6,442 bases of DNA, taken from contig CAKARD010000074.1 of the NCBI GenBank assembly GCA_916720425.1, positions 1 through 6,442 on the forward strand, read 5' to 3'. How positions within the stretch are numbered: position 1 is the first letter of the stretch; the number at the start of each line of letters is the position of its first letter. Positions 4,984 to 6,442 of this stretch are shown in pieces. Position numbers and translations under genes: made by a program. The notes beneath the pieces were generated by a model. That model had not been told where the DNA came from. It did not search any database and was given only the letters and a program-made list of their open reading frames with translations. Source of the stretch: an uncultured Kingella sp. GTDB lineage: Bacteria; Pseudomonadota; Gammaproteobacteria; Burkholderiales; Neisseriaceae.

Positions 4984-5691
4984 ATGAAAAAAATTATCTT
5001 AGCCTTATTATTAGCAAGTAGCATACCGACTCTCGCAGAAGAATTGCATTACAATTTGTTAGATTTTAGCGAAAGTGCTAGCGTGATTGTTTCCAACGAC
5101 ACCATGAATGTCACCCTACGTATACAAGCCAATGGTAAATCACGTAACGATGTCGCCAATCAAGTCACTCGCCGTATCAATGCCGTATTAACCCGTGCCA
5201 AAGCCAATAAAGTGTTTGAAGTACAAACAGGCAATCGCAGTGCTTATCCCGAATACAATGACAAACATACAATAATTGGCTGGTCAGAGACAGCTTATAT
5301 CCATATCAAAAGCACAGATTTTGATGCATTAAGTAAATTGGTGAGCGACAGCCAAAATGATGCCGCCATAGATCACGTTTCATTTAGTGTATCTGCCAGC
5401 AAGCGTGCAAAAGCAGTGGAAGAAGCCAGTACACAAGCCTTACAGTCTTTTCGTGAACGCGCTCAAAACGTCAGCCATGTCTTAGGTTTTTCAGGCTACA
5501 AAATTGTTAAAATGGAATTAAATCAATCATTTGAAAATGAAGAAAGCAGTTCAAGTGAAATGCCTTTAATGTTTTCGCGTACTTCATATGTTGCAGCACC
5601 TGCTGCTATTAGCTCAGAAAAATCTATGGATACCAGTGCGGGTAAAAGCCGTGTTTATCAGCGTATTCGGGCGACGGTACAAATGCAATGA
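4984..5691 (+). CDS. Periplasmic SIMPL-domain (DUF541, YggE-like) protein
   Basis: The 235-residue product has a Sec signal peptide (MKKIILALLLASSIPTLA, probable cleavage after A18) and one SIMPL domain over about 25-235. Visible family traits are the early beta strand MNVTLRIQANGKSRNDVANQVTRRINAVL (41-69), GWSETAYIHIKSTDFDALSKLV (99-120), and the helix KAVEEASTQALQSFRERAQNVSHVLGF (143-169). The end, VYQRIRATVQM, is also typical. E. coli YggE and Brucella BP26 belong to this family, whose biochemical role is unsettled; envelope and oxidative-stress roles have been proposed. An in-frame ATG at 4951 exists but overlaps the predicted -10 box, so it would not be transcribed, and 4984 gives a clean signal peptide. 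No strong ribosome site is seen. The next gene overlaps by 4 bases. Confidence 0.87.
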   Translation: MKKIILALLLASSIPTLAEELHYNLLDFSESASVIVSNDTMNVTLRIQANGKSRNDVANQVTRRINAVLTRAKANKVFEVQTGNRSAYPEYNDKHTIIGWSETAYIHIKSTDFDALSKLVSDSQNDAAIDHVSFSVSASKRAKAVEEASTQALQSFRERAQNVSHVLGFSGYKIVKMELNQSFENEESSSSEMPLMFSRTSYVAAPAAISSEKSMDTSAGKSRVYQRIRATVQMQ

Positions 5692-6128
5692 TGGTAACTA
5701 CTTTACCTCTATTTCGTGTTATGGGTATAAGCAGTGTGGTTGATTATGCCCATGAAATAAAACAACGTGAGCAATTATGGCAACGTTATTTAATTAGCGA
5801 TTTAAAATTACCTGCATTTAGCCAAACAATATATTGCGTGCTACACAATTATCATGAAACAGGTTACACTTTAACCATAGGTAAATTAGCGTCTAACGAT
5901 GCCATTTTGCCTAAACAAGCACATGAAATTTGGGTGTTACCACAACAGTATGCCGTCTTTGATTTGCCTGATAATACAATAAATTCAGTATATTACTCAT
6001 GGCAAATCATACGTCAAAATACTGATATCTTGCACAAACAAAAAATAGATTTTGAGAGTTATCCAATACAAGGAACCGCACGTTTATATGTGGGTATTGA
6101 GGGGAACGTTGAGATTGTTGAAATGTAA
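5688..6128 (+). CDS. GyrI-like small-molecule-binding (AraC effector-binding) domain protein
   Basis: The 146-residue protein is a stand-alone effector-binding domain of the GyrI/BmrR-C/AraC_E_bind fold. Visible traits are FRVMGISS (9-16), QREQLWQRY (27-34), the central IYCVLHNYHETGYTLTIG (48-65), IWVLPQQYAVFDLP (81-94) and DFESY (121-125), where E123 sits at the family's usual ligand-contacting Glu. LYVGIEG (133-139) comes near the end. There is no DNA-binding domain and no signal peptide. Relatives bind hydrophobic or cationic small molecules, and some hydrolyse or sequester them; the ligand here is unknown. The start overlaps the SIMPL stop (ATGA at 5688-5691), so the two are translationally coupled. 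A second ATG at 5691 would drop one residue. No clear terminator follows; a weak 6-bp stem lies at 6141-6162. Confidence 0.78.
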   Translation: MMVTTLPLFRVMGISSVVDYAHEIKQREQLWQRYLISDLKLPAFSQTIYCVLHNYHETGYTLTIGKLASNDAILPKQAHEIWVLPQQYAVFDLPDNTINSVYYSWQIIRQNTDILHKQKIDFESYPIQGTARLYVGIEGNVEIVEM

Positions 6129-6220
6129 TCTACTTTCAATTTATCTAATTAAAAACAGATAATATACTTAATAATTACAAAATGTAGGCTTATTTTTACA
6201 TAAAGTTTCAGTAAATTTAT

Positions 6221-6250
6221 TTGACAATCATGAAATAAAAATACGATAAT
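6221..6250 (+). promoter_or_regulatory. Sigma70-type promoter of an intergenic small RNA
   Basis: TTGACA (6221-6226) is a perfect -35. After 18 bases comes GATAAT (6245-6250), five of six matches to the -10 consensus. The upstream DNA is very AT-rich, as for an UP element. Transcription should start near 6255-6258. TTGACAATCATGAA, at the -35, also matches 8 of 10 fixed positions of the FNR site TTGAT-N4-ATCAA, which may be chance. Confidence 0.75.
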
Positions 6251-6257
6251 ATCCATC

Positions 6258-6349
6258 GTCTAGAAATTATTAATTCTAGATATTTCTCCTCTATTTCTCC
6301 TTTGTAGACTTTATGCATACCTCTGAAAAGCGGTATGCATTTTTTTTTT
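6258..6349 (+). ncRNA. Putative trans-acting sRNA with two anti-Shine-Dalgarno repeats
   Basis: The stretch between a good promoter and a strong terminator is about 92 bases and has no protein gene. The predicted RNA begins with a hairpin: TCTAGAA (6259-6265) pairs with TTCTAGA (6274-6280) around an 8-base loop. An unpaired, pyrimidine-rich linker follows in which TATTTCTCCT occurs twice, at 6281-6290 and 6292-6301. The 3' hairpin has a long U tract, the usual Hfq-binding end. UUUCUCCU is complementary to Shine-Dalgarno sequences, so the RNA probably base-pairs at ribosome sites and represses translation. The layout recalls the Neisseria sibling sRNAs NmsR/RcoF, which target metabolic mRNAs at their ribosome sites, but I cannot confirm homology. 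The start site is uncertain by a few bases. Confidence 0.65.
6313..6349 (+). terminator. Strong Rho-independent terminator of the sRNA
   Basis: ATGCATACC (6313-6321) pairs perfectly with GGTATGCAT (6332-6340). An inner CT/AG pair around a GAAA tetraloop lies in between. A run of ten T bases (6340-6349) follows directly. It is oriented for + strand transcripts only; no T run follows on the other strand. Confidence 0.92.
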
Positions 6350-6378
6350 ATTTATATAATCTAGGTTAAGAAAAATAG

Positions 6379-6441
6379 TTATTCTTCACTAGGGGCTATT
6401 GACAATTCAAAAAAAGAGGCAAAGGATTTAAGATATTGTTT
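6379..6441 (-). CDS. Possible C-terminal end of a gene entering from the right edge
   Basis: Read leftward from 6441, one frame is open for 20 codons to a TAA at 6381-6379, giving KQYLKSFASFFELSIAPSEE. The composition is protein-like, but two other frames in this short stretch are also open, so this is weak. I recognise no family. If real, the gene converges on the sRNA unit. Confidence 0.2.
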   Translation of the reverse strand, partial: KQYLKSFASFFELSIAPSEE

Positions 6442-6442
6442 C

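Noticed and set aside
4875..5024. N-terminal extension of dksA to an ATG at 5024
   Set aside because: The added 50 residues are AT-driven and unlike DksA, and they cover the predicted dksA promoter and the start of the divergent gene.
6141..6162. Terminator after the GyrI-like gene
   Set aside because: Only a 6-bp A/T stem (TTATCT/AGATAA) with a 10-base loop and no T tract.
6313..6363. Sixteen-codon reading frame starting at the ATG in the terminator stem
   Set aside because: No ribosome site; the frame is made of the terminator hairpin and its T tract.
6399..6442. Second TTGACA at 6399-6404 as the promoter of a tandem sibling sRNA
   Set aside because: No acceptable -10 lies 16-18 bases downstream (the region reads AAGGATT), although the window ends too soon to exclude a further element.
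1..6442. CRISPR array, insertion sequence, transposase, integrase or phage genes
   Set aside because: No spaced direct repeats, recombinase motifs or paired terminal repeats of that kind are seen; apart from the 42-bp palindrome the window looks like core chromosome.

Overview
This AT-rich window looks like a chromosomal segment of a betaproteobacterium, most likely in the Neisseriaceae. The signs are prs followed by rplY (CTC-type L25), a tpiA-secG-tRNA-Leu(GAG) block, a beta-type DksA with a degenerate zinc finger, and an HpnC-type squalene-pathway enzyme. All identities come from reading the translations and from family knowledge; no search was run. No perfect copy of a known Neisseriaceae DNA uptake sequence was found, only a few near matches, so the genus stays open.

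Layout. From 1 to 936 on the + strand are the 3' end of prs (PRPP synthase) and rplY (ribosomal protein bL25). A structured leader with two hairpins lies between them. A strong terminator hairpin follows at 959-997. A convergent minus-strand block reads from about 4377 down to 1058: a secreted DUF1176 protein, hpnC, tpiA, secG and tRNA-Leu(GAG), ending in an A/T-rich terminator hairpin (1024-1052). Upstream of it on the same strand is dksA (4455-4874). A 42-bp palindrome whose ends resemble Neisseria Correia repeats separates dksA from the DUF1176 gene.

The interval 4875-4983 is a divergent promoter region. The leftward dksA promoter has an extended -10 and a GC-rich discriminator, the signature of ppGpp/DksA-responsive promoters. 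A rightward promoter with a perfect TATAAT drives a periplasmic SIMPL-domain protein, whose stop codon overlaps the start of a small GyrI-like (AraC effector-binding) protein.

The last 314 bases (6129-6442) hold no convincing protein gene. They do hold a self-contained transcription unit: a sigma70-type promoter (TTGACA, 18 nt, GATAAT), about 92 nt of transcript, and a strong Rho-independent terminator. The transcript has a 5' hairpin, a pyrimidine-rich linker with two perfect copies of TATTTCTCCT (complementary to Shine-Dalgarno sequences), and a terminator hairpin with a long U tract. This is the layout of an Hfq-type trans-acting sRNA with twin anti-SD seeds, and it is the most interesting element here.

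Functionally the window is mainly housekeeping: nucleotide precursor supply, translation, glycolysis, protein export, isoprenoid lipid synthesis and the stringent response. Around these sit envelope proteins of unknown role and a probable regulatory RNA.
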